Positions 1 to 9,423 of a stretch of 64,000 nucleotides of DNA are shown piece by piece (within the stretch, counting starts at the first letter, position 1; each line of letters begins with the position of its first letter). Location of the stretch: the NCBI RefSeq assembly GCF_017744955.1, contig NZ_JAGIAG010000001.1:248001-312000 (forward strand), given 5' to 3'. The translations under genes and the position numbers were made by a program. Origin of the DNA: Dokdonella sp. Lineage in GTDB: Bacteria; Pseudomonadota; Gammaproteobacteria; Xanthomonadales; Rhodanobacteraceae. A model generated the notes under the pieces. It was not told the origin of the DNA, made no database searches, and worked only from the letters and a program-made list of their open reading frames with translations.

Positions 1-681
1 CGGATTGCGGAAGCCGCGCGCGAAGATGTACTCGTTGTTCGGGCCGACGCCGTCGTAGAACGGATTGTCCGACGGCGCCGTGCCGTCGCGATTGGCGCGG
101 CCGACCTTCGACGCGAGCGAGGTCAGATCGTGGTCCACGCCGGTGCCGTTGCCGAGGTCGCCGATCGACCAGTACAGCTTGCCGTCCGCGGCGAAGCCGA
201 TGCCGCCGCCGTCGTGGTTGGCGCCGGCGGTCGGCAGGCGATCGCGGATCACGGTGCGCCCGCTGCCGGTGTCGGCGCGACCGCGGTAGCGGATGATCTG
301 CTGCTCGCCGGGGCCGACGGTCACGAAGAAGTAGACGAAGCCGTTGCTGGCGAAATCCGGATCGAAGGCCATGCCGATCAGGCCGCATTCGCTGTTGGTG
401 TAGATCGGGTCCATCGTCGCGAACGTGGACCAGGTCGGCGACGCCGTCGTCAACGCTCCCGACAGCAGGCGCACGCGGCCGCCCTTCTCGAGCACGAACA
501 ACCGGTCGCTGCCGTCGGGCGCCCAGGCGAGGCCGGTGTGCTGCTTGGGCGAGTTGTCGTCCGGCGCGTCGCGGTTGATCGAGAAGACCGTTTCGCTCCA
601 GTTCGGATCGTCGACCGCCGCGACGGCAGAGAAACTCGCGCCGGAAGCGGCAATGCAGAGACAGGCGGCCATCGGGCGCAT
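1..681 (-). CDS. PQQ-dependent sugar dehydrogenase-like protein (3' part beyond window)
   Basis: Partial gene: 227 codons from the start to the window edge. The N-terminus is a short secretory signal (about residues 1-22), so the product is probably periplasmic or secreted. Family signatures of soluble glucose/sorbosone dehydrogenases are visible: NHDGGGIGFAADGKLYWSIG in the middle and FARGFRNP at the truncated end, which matches the usual 'YGLRNP' segment of the beta-propeller. Such enzymes oxidise aldoses with PQQ and calcium; the substrate cannot be told here. An in-frame ATG three codons downstream is an alternative start. Confidence 0.85.
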   Translation of the reverse strand, partial: MRPMAACLCIAASGASFSAVAAVDDPNWSETVFSINRDAPDDNSPKQHTGLAWAPDGSDRLFVLEKGGRVRLLSGALTTASPTWSTFATMDPIYTNSECGLIGMAFDPDFASNGFVYFFVTVGPGEQQIIRYRGRADTGSGRTVIRDRLPTAGANHDGGGIGFAADGKLYWSIGDLGNGTGVDHDLTSLASKVGRANRDGTAPSDNPFYDGVGPNNEYIFARGFRNP

Positions 682-781
682 CGGCAGGATCCTCGCTGGA
701 AACCTTCGATCATACGGACGGGCCGCAGGCCTTCGTGAGCGCCGCGTCGGATTTCGGCACTCGCGCACGCATCCAGCGCGA

Positions 782-2365
782 CTACGCCGTCACCCCGAGC
801 GCGCGCCGCAGCGGATCGAGCAGCGTGCCGTAGCGTTCGGCCAGCGCCACGCCGCGCTGCAAGGGCCGGCGCACCTGCGCCGCGCTGGCCGTGTGCACTT
901 CGCGGCGTACCTCGTGGAAATTCAGGCAGGCCGCATCGAAGTCGAGGCCGCAGGCGTCGAGCAGCGCGCTCGTGCGCGCCTCCGGCTGCGCCAGCAGCGC
1001 CTCGTGCGCATGCGTGTGGATCCAGCCCGGATGACGCGCGTCCCAGGTGCGCATCGCGCGCGCGCAGTCGCGGGAGAATGCGCCGAGATCGGCGAAGTCG
1101 TAGGCGAAGAATTGCGCTTCGCCGAAGTGGTGCTTGTAGCAGCTCCATGCCGTCTCCAGCGGATCGCGCACGCAATGCACGATGCGCGCGCCGGGCAGCA
1201 TGCGGCGGATCGCGCCGAGCGTCTGCCAGTTGGTCAGGGTCTTGTCGGTGAAGTGCGCGCGACCGCCGTGCCAGGTCGCGCAGCGCCGCAGGTATTCCTC
1301 GCCGAGACGCCGCCAGTCGGCCGCGTTCGCTTCGCCGACCCAGGTCGGAAAGCGGCGGCCGCGGCGTCGGGATTCTTCCTGCAGGATGCGCGCGACGTCC
1401 TCGCGCTCGCCCCCGCTGGCGACCTCCGGATGCGCGGCGAGGATCTGCTCGGCCAGCGTCGAGCCGGAACGCGGCATGCCGACCAGGAAGATCGCGCCGG
1501 CGCCCCGATCGGCCTCGTCGTGTTCCTCCTCCGTTTCGTGCGAAGGCGCGAACGCGGCGAGGATGTCGTCGATCAGGGCGCTGACTGCCGCGGCGTTCCA
1601 GCGCACGCGCCGGCGCTTGGCGGCATTCGCGGCCTGCAAGGTCGCGAACGCCTCGGCGTAGCGTCCCGCGTCTTCGAGCATCGTGCCGTAGACGAAGCCG
1701 AGATCGATGCGCTGCGCCTCGTGCAGATGAGGATCGGCGTACAGGCGCGCCACGGCGTCGAGATCGCCCGGCGCGAGCGCGCGCAGATTGGCCAGCCCGA
1801 CCCAGGCCGCGACCGTGTCCGGCGCTTCGCGCAGCACCGCGCGCAATGCATCCTCGGCTTCGCGCAGCCGGCCGAGCTGCTTCAGGCATTCCGCGCGCAG
1901 GATGCGCGACGGCCGATGCCGCGGGTCGACGCGCAGCGCCTGGTCGAACGCCGCCAGCGCCGCGGCAGCCTCGCCGCGCAGGTCGAGCGCGCGGCCGAGG
2001 TTGTAGGCGGCGCCGATCGAGTTCGAGTCGAGGTCGAGCGCGTGGCGGAACGCGGCGATCGCCGCCTCCGACTGGCCGGCCTCGGCCAATGCCGCGCCGA
2101 GATGGTTCGCCAGCGCGGCGTCGTGCGGAAATTGTCGATGCAGGTGGCCGAACAAGGCGACCGCGTTGGCGACGTTGCCGCGCCCGCGTTCGAGCACGGC
2201 GCTCAGCTGCAGCAGCGCCGGATGTCCCGGCTGCGCCTGCAGAGCCTCGTTGAGCGGCGCCACCGCCTCGTTCCACGCAGCGCGCTCGATCGCGCGCTGC
2301 GCGCGCTGCGCGAGCGCGGCGACGTTCGGCGGCAATGGCGGGAAAGCGGAGTGCGCGGCGTTCAT
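782..2365 (-). CDS. TPR-repeat sulfotransferase family protein
   Basis: 527 aa. Residues ~15-240 are tandem tetratricopeptide-like helices rich in Ala/Leu (for example the segment around AAIAAFRHALDLDSNSIGAA). The C-terminal half is a PAPS-dependent sulfotransferase domain, with the 5'-phosphosulfate loop VGMPRSGST at ~295-303 and the 3'-phosphate-binding segment RDPLETAWS further on. TPR-sulfotransferase fusions are common in proteobacteria and probably sulfate a peptide, glycan or small molecule; the acceptor is unknown. No signal peptide, so probably cytoplasmic. The ATG at 2365 was chosen because upstream in-frame sequence is arginine-rich and overlaps the next gene. Confidence 0.88.
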   Translation of the reverse strand: MNAAHSAFPPLPPNVAALAQRAQRAIERAAWNEAVAPLNEALQAQPGHPALLQLSAVLERGRGNVANAVALFGHLHRQFPHDAALANHLGAALAEAGQSEAAIAAFRHALDLDSNSIGAAYNLGRALDLRGEAAAALAAFDQALRVDPRHRPSRILRAECLKQLGRLREAEDALRAVLREAPDTVAAWVGLANLRALAPGDLDAVARLYADPHLHEAQRIDLGFVYGTMLEDAGRYAEAFATLQAANAAKRRRVRWNAAAVSALIDDILAAFAPSHETEEEHDEADRGAGAIFLVGMPRSGSTLAEQILAAHPEVASGGEREDVARILQEESRRRGRRFPTWVGEANAADWRRLGEEYLRRCATWHGGRAHFTDKTLTNWQTLGAIRRMLPGARIVHCVRDPLETAWSCYKHHFGEAQFFAYDFADLGAFSRDCARAMRTWDARHPGWIHTHAHEALLAQPEARTSALLDACGLDFDAACLNFHEVRREVHTASAAQVRRPLQRGVALAERYGTLLDPLRRALGVTA

Positions 2366-2421
2366 CTCACGCAGTATGCCCGGCGGCCGAACCCGACGGC
2401 ACACGCGCGGCGGCGATCCGG

Positions 2422-2775
2422 CTAGCGCGACGGGCGCGGATCGCGGGCGTCGTGCCAGATCAGGGTTTCCTCGCGGCGTTGCTCGAAGAAGTCGAGGCAA
2501 CGATCGTCACCGCCGGCGAAGCCGCCGTCCGGCGTGCATAGACGCCGCCCCTCGGCGTCGTACAACGCGCTCGGCACGTCGCAGCAGCGCGCCGGCACGA
2601 AATAGACGAGCTGGCCGCGATAGCGATAGCGCACGATGCTGGCCGGCGGACGACCCACGGGCAGAGCGTTGAAGCCCTCGATCAGACCGTCGACGAACGG
2701 CGGCCGCGGCGCGGGCGGTGCCGCGGCGGCGGCGAAGGACAGTGCGGCCACGAAGGGAACGAGGATCGGCGGCAT
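2422..2775 (-). CDS. small secreted protein, DUF6970-like
   Basis: 117 aa with an N-terminal hydrophobic signal (residues 1-20, ending in Ala-rich sequence). The mature part has the conserved pattern YRYRGQLVYFVPARCCD, then a LYD...G segment, then CTPDGGFAGGDDRC, with four or five cysteines that could form disulfides in the periplasm. I recognise this as the small DUF6970-type family; its function is unknown. It lies 56 bp upstream of the TPR-sulfotransferase on the same strand and may be cotranscribed with it. Confidence 0.75.
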   Translation of the reverse strand: MPPILVPFVAALSFAAAAAPPAPRPPFVDGLIEGFNALPVGRPPASIVRYRYRGQLVYFVPARCCDVPSALYDAEGRRLCTPDGGFAGGDDRCLDFFEQRREETLIWHDARDPRPSR

Positions 2776-2866
2776 CGGGGCGGACTCCTGGGCGACGGTA
2801 CCGCTGCAACGCGCGACGCGATCGCCTGGGGTCGAGCGCGCGGAATCGAAGCGCGGGCGCTCCGTG

Positions 2867-3487
2867 TCATCCGGACGGTCGCGCCTCGTCGCGTGGTACC
2901 GGCGCGCGACTCATGTGTTCGTAGCGATGCCCGGCCAGGCGGCGCTCGCCGTCGACGACGAAACCGAGTCTGGCGTAGAGGCGCTTCACGCCCGGCTTGT
3001 CGAGATCGACCAGCAGGCCGACGCGGTCGTAGCCGGCCTGCGCCGCTCGTGTGCAGGCCGCCTCGATCAGCCGCTCGGCGTGACCCGCGCCGCGGTGCCG
3101 CGGCGCGACCGCCAGCGCGTCGAGGTAGAACTCGTCCGCCGCGCTTTCGGGCTCGTGACGCCAGTCCGCCGCGGGATCGCGAGCGCGGCAGGCGGTGAGC
3201 ACGGGGGCGGCGAGCGCGGCTTCGTCGTGGCCCGGGTAGGCGAGGATCGCCGCGGCGATCTCGCCGTCCGTTTCGAGCACGAGCACGTGTTCGTGGCTGT
3301 AGCGGTTGCCGCGCGCCGCGAAGCAGCGCGCGAAGAACGGCACCGCGCCGGCGTGGTCGTCGGCGCCGCTGAGCTTCAGCGCCAGATGGTTGATCGCCTC
3401 GACCAGCAGCGGCACGGCCTGCGCGGCGTCGGCGGGGCGCGCGGAGCGCACGCTCGGATTGATCCCGGGATCGGCGTTCGCACTCAT
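2867..3487 (-). CDS. GNAT family N-acetyltransferase
   Basis: 206 aa. A GNAT fold is indicated by the acetyl-CoA-binding motif A region DALAVAPRHRGAGHAERLIEA (R/Q-x-x-G-x-G/A type loop RHRGAGHA) followed by a YARLGF beta-bulge segment near the C-terminus. The acceptor substrate cannot be predicted. The ATG at 3487 gives a normal family length; reading further upstream gives only arginine-rich out-of-family sequence. Confidence 0.88.
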   Translation of the reverse strand: MSANADPGINPSVRSARPADAAQAVPLLVEAINHLALKLSGADDHAGAVPFFARCFAARGNRYSHEHVLVLETDGEIAAAILAYPGHDEAALAAPVLTACRARDPAADWRHEPESAADEFYLDALAVAPRHRGAGHAERLIEAACTRAAQAGYDRVGLLVDLDKPGVKRLYARLGFVVDGERRLAGHRYEHMSRAPVPRDEARPSG

Positions 3488-3560
3488 GCGCTTCGGTCTC
3501 GCTTGCTCCTTGGTGATTCGCCGTCGCGGAATTCGCGGCGACGCCGCGCGAACTCCTCGC

Positions 3561-5294
3561 TCACATTCCCAGCATCGCACGCTCGAGCGCACCGGCGCCG
3601 CGCGGCCGGGTGTCGAATCGGCGCGACGGCGGCAGCGCGGTGCCATTCGCCAGATGCGCCCACAGCGCGTCGAGCGCGGCATAGCCGTACGGCAGCAGCG
3701 GCACGTGGCGCTCGCCGAAACCGGGCAGGGCGAGGAAAGCGTCGAAGTGCTGCGCATGCGGCACGCGCCAGTAGGTCGGCGCGCGGCCGGCCGCGGCGAG
3801 CGCCTGCACGTACGGCGCACTCGAGAACATGATCGGCAGCAGACCGTCGCCCTCGCCCTGCGCGATCAGGATCGGCAGATCCGCGCGCGGCACCGCCGCC
3901 GCCGTCGCGGCGACCGACGCGCGCAGGCGCAGCGCCTCCGCGCTGTCGCCGCGCCACAGCGCACGCAGGCCGTCGAGGCCGATCCAGGTCGGATCGTCCG
4001 AGGCGTCGCTGCCGCCGAGCAGGGCGACGCCGTTGCCGGGCGGAATGCCGGCCGCGTCCGACCACCAGGCCGCGCGCGTCGCCGCATCGGCCGCGACCGC
4101 GGTGCCGCGCGCGTCGACGGCGGCGAAACGGAATCCGCACGGCATCGCATCCGCCGGCGCGCGCAGGTAGGCCGAGGTGTAGGTCGCGCCGACCGCGCGC
4201 CACAGGTCGAAGGCGGTGCTGCTGGCGGCGGTGGCGAGGGTCGGCTCGTCCCAGCCTGCGGCGAACAGGCGCTCCAGCGCGCTGGCCGATTGCGCGGCGA
4301 CGTCGCCGCCGGCGACGAGCCCGGCTTCGCGCAGGCGCGCGCCGCGCGCGCGCCAGGCCGGCAGCAGCGTCGGCACGCGCGCGAACGGCGCCGCGTCGAA
4401 ACGCACGTCGAGCAGGGCGCAGGGCAGGTACAGCGCCGCTTCCGTCACGTAGTCGAACGCGGCGCGGCCGTGGCCGTCGACGTGCACGTTCGGCTCCAGC
4501 GCGACCACGCCGGACAGCAGTCCGACCTGATCGAGTCCGGCGGCCTGCAGCACCGCGCCGCCGCCGTTGGACAGGCCGACCGCGATCACGCGCGTGTTCG
4601 ACGGCGTGAACGGCGCGGCGGCCGGAAATGCGCGGTCGAGCATCGCCAGGCCGAACTGCGCGGCCTGCAGCACGTGCCGGCCCCAGTCGGCTTCGGGATG
4701 ATCGCCGGAGTGCGCGTGCTTGATCGCGACGCCGTGTCCGGTCGCGGATTCGAATTCCAGCGGTGCGTCGCCGCGGCGCGCGCGCGCGCCGTCGAGACGC
4801 ACGCCGGTCTGCGAATCGGCATCGAAGTAGCCGGTGCCGGCGCCCTTGTCGGTGTAGACCACCGCGCAGCCACGCGGCAAGCCCCAGGCACCGGCCAGCG
4901 CGATCGCGCCGTAGACGCCGCGCGAGCCGGATGCCGGCGCGATCAGCAGGCAACGCGCGCGCGCATCGAATGCGTCGGGGATCTGCGCCAGCACGCGATG
5001 CGGCGAATGCGCGCCGGGAATCCACGCGAACGCCTGGTACTCGCGTCCGGGCACGTTCGGCACGCCGCCGTAGAGCGTGCCGTAGCCGCCGAGCGGACCG
5101 AGATCGGCGATGCCGTTCCAGTTCGCATGAATCGCACGGCGGCGCAGTTCGTGCGGCGTCGGCGCGGCCGCGTCGGCGAATGCCGGCGGCTTCGCGCGCA
5201 GGCCGCTCGAACCGAGGCCGGCGCTGAGCAGGTCGTCGCCGTCGCGGTGCGCGGTTTCGCGGATGTCGCCCAAGGGGCGATGGATGGTCGTCAT
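3561..5294 (-). CDS. 3-hydroxybutyrate oligomer hydrolase
   Basis: 577 aa, resembling D-(-)-3-hydroxybutyrate oligomer hydrolases, which cleave soluble 3HB oligomers released from PHB by depolymerase. The nucleophile is likely Ser242 in GLSNGGGAV. An alpha/beta-hydrolase core is suggested by the ARCLLIAPASGSRGVYG and VYTDKGAGTGYFD segments, with a late His in VPHAQHFDAF. No signal peptide is evident, consistent with an intracellular enzyme. An ATG four codons upstream (5306) is an alternative start. No phaC or phaZ gene lies nearby. Confidence 0.88.
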   Translation of the reverse strand: MTTIHRPLGDIRETAHRDGDDLLSAGLGSSGLRAKPPAFADAAAPTPHELRRRAIHANWNGIADLGPLGGYGTLYGGVPNVPGREYQAFAWIPGAHSPHRVLAQIPDAFDARARCLLIAPASGSRGVYGAIALAGAWGLPRGCAVVYTDKGAGTGYFDADSQTGVRLDGARARRGDAPLEFESATGHGVAIKHAHSGDHPEADWGRHVLQAAQFGLAMLDRAFPAAAPFTPSNTRVIAVGLSNGGGAVLQAAGLDQVGLLSGVVALEPNVHVDGHGRAAFDYVTEAALYLPCALLDVRFDAAPFARVPTLLPAWRARGARLREAGLVAGGDVAAQSASALERLFAAGWDEPTLATAASSTAFDLWRAVGATYTSAYLRAPADAMPCGFRFAAVDARGTAVAADAATRAAWWSDAAGIPPGNGVALLGGSDASDDPTWIGLDGLRALWRGDSAEALRLRASVAATAAAVPRADLPILIAQGEGDGLLPIMFSSAPYVQALAAAGRAPTYWRVPHAQHFDAFLALPGFGERHVPLLPYGYAALDALWAHLANGTALPPSRRFDTRPRGAGALERAMLGM

Positions 5295-5448
5295 CGGTGT
5301 CGGCAATGCTATCGCGTGGCGCCGACGGAAAGCGCTGCGCGGTGTGCACGTCGGCGTGCGCAGTTCCTCCGCGCGCGGTCATCGTTTCGATACGCAAGAC
5401 ATCGGTGCGCAGACGAAATTCGGCGTCTTTGCCGTACGACGTGCGTGC

Positions 5449-5454
5449 TAAGCT
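5449..5454 (+). promoter_or_regulatory. candidate -10 box upstream of the MmcQ/YjbR gene
   Basis: TAAGCT preceded by GC, 54 bp before the GTG start. It matches a recurring GCTAnnnT pattern seen before several plus-strand genes in this window. No clear -35 is visible. Confidence 0.3.
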
Positions 5455-5507
5455 GCCGCCGTCGACCGGCGACCTCTCCGCTCGCTCGATCCGTCGCCCC
5501 GCTCGCC

Positions 5508-5903
5508 GTGAACGTCGCCGAACTCAAGAAACACTGCCTGCGCCATCCCGGCGCGGAATCGAAATTGTCCGGCCCGCCGAGCAATGTCCTGGTCTATTCG
5601 GTCGGCGGCAAGTCGTTCGCCTACTTCAAGACCAGCGAACCCGAGCGCTGGCGCTTCAGCATTCGCGTCACGCCGGAACGCTTCCTCGAACTCACCGACG
5701 TGCCGGGCATCAAGCCGGCCCGCTACATGGCGCGCTTTCGCTGGGTGACGATCGTCGACGTCCGTACGGTGCCGCAGGACTATCTGATCGAGCTGGTCGC
5801 CTGGTCCTACGACAAGGCGCTGAGCGGCCTGACGAAGAAGCAGCAGGTGGCCATCGCGGCGAACCGATCCCGGCCCGAGCGGCGACCGCGTTCGCCCGAC
5901 TAG
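5508..5903 (+). CDS. MmcQ/YjbR family DNA-binding protein
   Basis: 131 aa. The sequence carries the family features of a CyaY-like fold: N-terminal LKKHCLRHPGAES, a central KSFAYFKTSEPERWRFSIRVTP, and C-terminal YLIELVAWSYDKALSGLTKKQQ. Proteins of this family bind nucleic acid non-specifically or have no assigned role. GTG at 5508 is the best start, giving the usual length; the tail after ~115 is basic and probably disordered. Confidence 0.88.
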   Translation: MNVAELKKHCLRHPGAESKLSGPPSNVLVYSVGGKSFAYFKTSEPERWRFSIRVTPERFLELTDVPGIKPARYMARFRWVTIVDVRTVPQDYLIELVAWSYDKALSGLTKKQQVAIAANRSRPERRPRSPD

Positions 5904-5985
5904 GCATCGGCCGCATCGCCACATGCGCGTGCCCGGCAAGCCGGTTCCGGCGGGTCCGCGCGAACCCGTGCCGGCGGTGAAGTGG

Positions 5986-5991
5986 TAGCGT
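5986..5991 (+). promoter_or_regulatory. candidate -10 box upstream of the GFA-family gene
   Basis: TAGCGT, 33 bp before the GTG start of the GFA protein. It fits the TAnnnT pattern but no convincing -35 is visible. Confidence 0.25.
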
Positions 5992-6024
5992 GCGCGCTAC
6001 TGCACCGACTCGAATGGAGACTGC

Positions 6025-6456
6025 GTGCGCATCGACGGCCAATGCCACTGCGGCAACCTCTCCTTCGTCCTCGACTGGCGCGGCGATGCCGACGCGATTC
6101 CGGCGCGCGCCTGCGATTGTTCGTTCTGCCGCAAGCACGCGGCGGTGTGGACCGCCGACGCATCCTCCGCGCTCGACGTGCGCGTGCGCGAGGCGTCCGC
6201 GCACTCGCGCTACCGCTTCGAGACCGGCACCGCCGAGTTCCACGTCTGCGCACGCTGCGGCGCGGTGCCTCTTGTAACTAGCGACATCGACGGCCGCCTC
6301 TACGCAGTGGTCAATGTCCACACCTTCGAGAACGTCGCACCGTCGCGGCTGCGCCACGCCGAGGTCAGCTTCGACGGCGAGGAAACCGAGGCGCGCCTGG
6401 CGCGCCGCCGGCGCGGCTGGATCGGGCAGGTACGTTTCGTGCGCGCGGACGGCTAG
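6025..6456 (+). CDS. GFA (CENP-V) family zinc-binding protein
   Basis: 143 aa. Zinc-binding cysteines are arranged as in the GFA fold: CHCGN near the start (CxC), CDCSFCRKH (CxxC core) and CARCGAVP later. Family founders are glutathione-dependent formaldehyde-activating enzymes, but most members have unknown substrates. GTG at 6025 begins MRIDGQCHCG, the expected N-terminus. The stop codon overlaps that of the convergent hydrolase gene through a shared CTAG. Confidence 0.88.
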   Translation: MRIDGQCHCGNLSFVLDWRGDADAIPARACDCSFCRKHAAVWTADASSALDVRVREASAHSRYRFETGTAEFHVCARCGAVPLVTSDIDGRLYAVVNVHTFENVAPSRLRHAEVSFDGEETEARLARRRRGWIGQVRFVRADG

Positions 6457-7466
6457 TTCGCCTTCGTCGCCGATACTTCGCGCATGACCTCGGCGATCGC
6501 CTTCGCCACTGCCTCCGGCCGGTCTTCCTGGATGTTGTGGCCGGACTTCGCCACCGCTTCGACGCGGCCACGCGTCGACAGCGCGGCGATGCGGCGGTGC
6601 GCCTTGGCGTAGGCCGCCTCGGCGATCTTGCGGTCATGCGGCTCGATCCATTCGCGATTTTCGGCACTGAGCACGATCAGCGGCAGCTTCGCCAGCGACC
6701 GCGTCTGCGCCGCTTTCACCGCAGCGATGTTGGCGGCGTCGGCGGCGCGTTCGGACAGGGCCGTGTCCCAGTAGGTCGTGGTGCGGAAGCGCTGCAGGAT
6801 CGAATCGCTGAGCTTGTCGCTGAGGCCGGGGATCGGCGGCGGCACGCAGGCCTGCGCGGCCGGGGTCGGCTTGTCGAGATCGCCCTTGCGGGCGGCCTCC
6901 GCGCACTGCTTTCCGTAGTCGGTGTTCTTCGCGCTGGCCTCGGCCTCGCGCGCGGCGTAGCCGGGGGCGTCTTCGGCCAGCGTCTCGGAAACCGGATCGA
7001 CCAGCACCAGGCCGGCCACTTCGCCCGGATGTTCGGCTGCGTACAGCCGCGCGACGTAGCTCGCCATCGAATGCCCGACCAGCACCAGCGGCGGCGCCAG
7101 CTCGGCCGCGTGCACCAGCGCGGAGAGATCGGCGGCGGCGGCCTGCGCGGTACGCGGCAGCGGGCCTGGATCGCTGAAACCGAGGCCGGCGCGGTCGTAG
7201 GCGCAGACGCGGTTCGTCTTCGCGACCAGCGGCTGCAGCTTGCGCCAGGACATCGAGGTCATGCCCTGGCCGGCGTCGAGGATCACCGTCGGCGCGCCGC
7301 TGCCGCTGCAGCGCAGGTTCACGTGCCGGCCGGCGCCGATGTCGATCCGCTGCGCGGGCTCGGCGTAGACGTCCAGCGCGGTGTCCGGCGCGGGCTTCGC
7401 CGCTGGTGCCGGCGCGGCGCCGACGAGGGGAGCGAACGACGCGAGCACGACGGTGAGCAGGCGCAT
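6453..7466 (-). CDS. secreted alpha/beta hydrolase
   Basis: 337 aa. A signal peptide (residues 1-17) precedes an alpha/beta-hydrolase: oxyanion region LDAGQGMTS, YDRAGLGFSDPG, nucleophile motif GHSMAS, acid region LVDPVSE and catalytic His in SGHNIQ. A good ribosome-binding site (GGAGG, 6 nt before ATG at 7466) fixes the start over a longer in-frame alternative. It is a distant paralogue of the hydrolase at 44020-45078, sharing the NLxCxGxGxPTVxxDAG and RxCAYDRAGLGFSDP blocks. Substrate unknown. Confidence 0.88.
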   Translation of the reverse strand: MRLLTVVLASFAPLVGAAPAPAAKPAPDTALDVYAEPAQRIDIGAGRHVNLRCSGSGAPTVILDAGQGMTSMSWRKLQPLVAKTNRVCAYDRAGLGFSDPGPLPRTAQAAAADLSALVHAAELAPPLVLVGHSMASYVARLYAAEHPGEVAGLVLVDPVSETLAEDAPGYAAREAEASAKNTDYGKQCAEAARKGDLDKPTPAAQACVPPPIPGLSDKLSDSILQRFRTTTYWDTALSERAADAANIAAVKAAQTRSLAKLPLIVLSAENREWIEPHDRKIAEAAYAKAHRRIAALSTRGRVEAVAKSGHNIQEDRPEAVAKAIAEVMREVSATKAN

Positions 7467-7551
7467 GCAGAGCCTCCGGATCGGGAGCACGCATCGTTGC
7501 CAGGCGGCGCGCGGGCGTCCAGTCCCGCGGGTCGCGGGGAACGCGCGGCGT

Positions 7552-9423
7552 TCAGCGCGCGGCCAGCTCGAACGACGACGGCGCCTGCAGCGGCCGCGGC
7601 AGGATCGCCTCCTCGTCGGAGCGCATGCGTTCCAGCAGCGCCTGCAACTCCTCGCCGTCCAACGGCTCGCTGAACCAGTAGCCCTGGCCTTCGGTGCAGC
7701 GGTGCCGGAGCAGCCAGTCGAACTGGCTTTCGGTTTCCACGCCCTCGGCGGCGACGCGCAGGCCGAGCTCGCCGGCGAGGCCGATCACCGCGTCGACGAT
7801 CGCCATCGAGTCGGCGTCCATGCCGATGTCGCGCACGAAGGACATGTCGATCTTGATGCGGTCGAACGGGAACAGGCGCAGCAGCTGCAGCGACGAATAG
7901 CCGGTGCCGAAATCGTCTAGCGACAGACGCACGCCGTAGTCGTGCAGTTCGTGCAGCGCCGTGCGCGTGGCGACGTCGCGCGCGAGCAGGGCGCTCTCGG
8001 TGACTTCCAGATCGAGCCGCTCGGGCGCCAGCCCGGCCTCGCGCAGCGCGGTGACGATCTCGTGCACCAGCCCCGGCTTGCGCATCTGCAGCGGCGACAG
8101 GTTCACGCCGATCTTGATCGGCCGCGGCCAGCGCGACGCGGCGAGGCAGGCCTCGCGCAGCACCCAGGCGCCGAGCGGGCCGATCAGGCCCATCTCCTCG
8201 ACGATCGGCACGAACACGCCGGGCGACACGTCGCCGTGGCTCGGATGGCGCCAGCGCAGCAAGGCCTCGACGCCGATCAGCGCGTTGGTCTCCAGCGCCA
8301 CGATCGGCTGGTAGACGAGGCTGAACTCGCCGCGATCCAGCGCGCCGCGCAGCTCCTGCTTCAGGCTCAGGCGCAGCTGCACCGCGGCTTCCATCTCCGG
8401 CGCGAAGAAGCGGTGCGTGTGGCCGCCGTCGTTCTTCGCCGCGTACAGGGCGAGATCGGCGCGCTTGAACAGCTCGGTCAGCGGCATCGCGCCCGAGCGC
8501 GTCTGCGCGATGCCGACGCTGGCGCCGATATTGACGCGCGCGTCCTCGACCTCGAACGATTCGGCCAGCGTGGCGACGATCTGGCGCGCCAGCGTGCTGC
8601 CGTCGCGGCCGCCTTCCTCGCAGGTCTGCACGACGGCGAACTCGTCGCCGCTGAGTCGCGCGGCGAACGCGTTCGCGCCGACGCAGGCGGCGAGGCGCCG
8701 TGCGACCTGTTCGAGCAGCAGGTCGCCGATGCGATGGCCGTGCAGGTCGTTGACGCTCTTGAAGTCGTCGAGGTCGACGTAGTGGATGTTCAGCACGCAG
8801 CCGGACGGCAGCGCGGCCAGCGCCTGCTGCGCGAGGCGCAGGAACTCGCTGCGGTTGGGCAGGCCGGTCAGCGTGTCGTAGTAGGCGAGCTGGTTGATGC
8901 GCGCCTGCGTCTCCTCGTGCGCGATGGCGATCGCGCACAGGTGCACGCAACGCTCGACGATCTCGCGCTCCAGCTCGCTCGGACCGCGCGGTTCGCGGTA
9001 GTAGAACGCGAACGTGCCGACGACGACGCCCTCGTGCGTCTTGATCGGGCTCGACCAGCAGGCGCGCAGGCCGATCGGCAGCGCCAATGCCCGGTACGAG
9101 GTCCACAGCGGATCGTTCTCGATGTCGACCACCTCGACCGGCTCGCCGCGGTACGCGGCGGTGCCGCAGGAGCCTGCTTCCGGACCCATCGGCATGCCGT
9201 CGAGCGCCTGCGAGTACGCATCGGGCAGGCTCGGCCCCGACAGCGGATGCAGACGCCCTTGCGCGTCGACGGTGAGGATCGAGCAGATCACGCCCTCGGC
9301 CAGGCGTTCCGCGCTGGCGCAGATGTGGTCGGCGATCGTCGCCATCGGCTCGCCGCGCGCGACTTCTTCGAGGATCTGCCCCTGCAGGTGCAGCAGCGAG
9401 GCGGTGGCGCTGGCGTCGATCAT
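7552..9423 (-). CDS. GAF-GGDEF-EAL cyclic-di-GMP signalling protein
   Basis: 623 aa, soluble. A GAF sensor (~15-170, with GMPMGPEAGSCGTAA typical of redox/phytochrome-like GAF) is followed by a diguanylate cyclase domain (~175-340) and an EAL phosphodiesterase domain (~345-600). The cyclase signature is SGDEF (258-262) and no RxxD inhibitory site precedes it. The EAL domain keeps EAL (386-388), VNLSP, EVTES, LDDFGTGYSS, IKID and AEGVET, so phosphodiesterase activity is expected. ATG 9423 has GGGAGG upstream; a GTG three codons earlier is unlikely. Confidence 0.92.
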   Translation of the reverse strand: MIDASATASLLHLQGQILEEVARGEPMATIADHICASAERLAEGVICSILTVDAQGRLHPLSGPSLPDAYSQALDGMPMGPEAGSCGTAAYRGEPVEVVDIENDPLWTSYRALALPIGLRACWSSPIKTHEGVVVGTFAFYYREPRGPSELEREIVERCVHLCAIAIAHEETQARINQLAYYDTLTGLPNRSEFLRLAQQALAALPSGCVLNIHYVDLDDFKSVNDLHGHRIGDLLLEQVARRLAACVGANAFAARLSGDEFAVVQTCEEGGRDGSTLARQIVATLAESFEVEDARVNIGASVGIAQTRSGAMPLTELFKRADLALYAAKNDGGHTHRFFAPEMEAAVQLRLSLKQELRGALDRGEFSLVYQPIVALETNALIGVEALLRWRHPSHGDVSPGVFVPIVEEMGLIGPLGAWVLREACLAASRWPRPIKIGVNLSPLQMRKPGLVHEIVTALREAGLAPERLDLEVTESALLARDVATRTALHELHDYGVRLSLDDFGTGYSSLQLLRLFPFDRIKIDMSFVRDIGMDADSMAIVDAVIGLAGELGLRVAAEGVETESQFDWLLRHRCTEGQGYWFSEPLDGEELQALLERMRSDEEAILPRPLQAPSSFELAAR

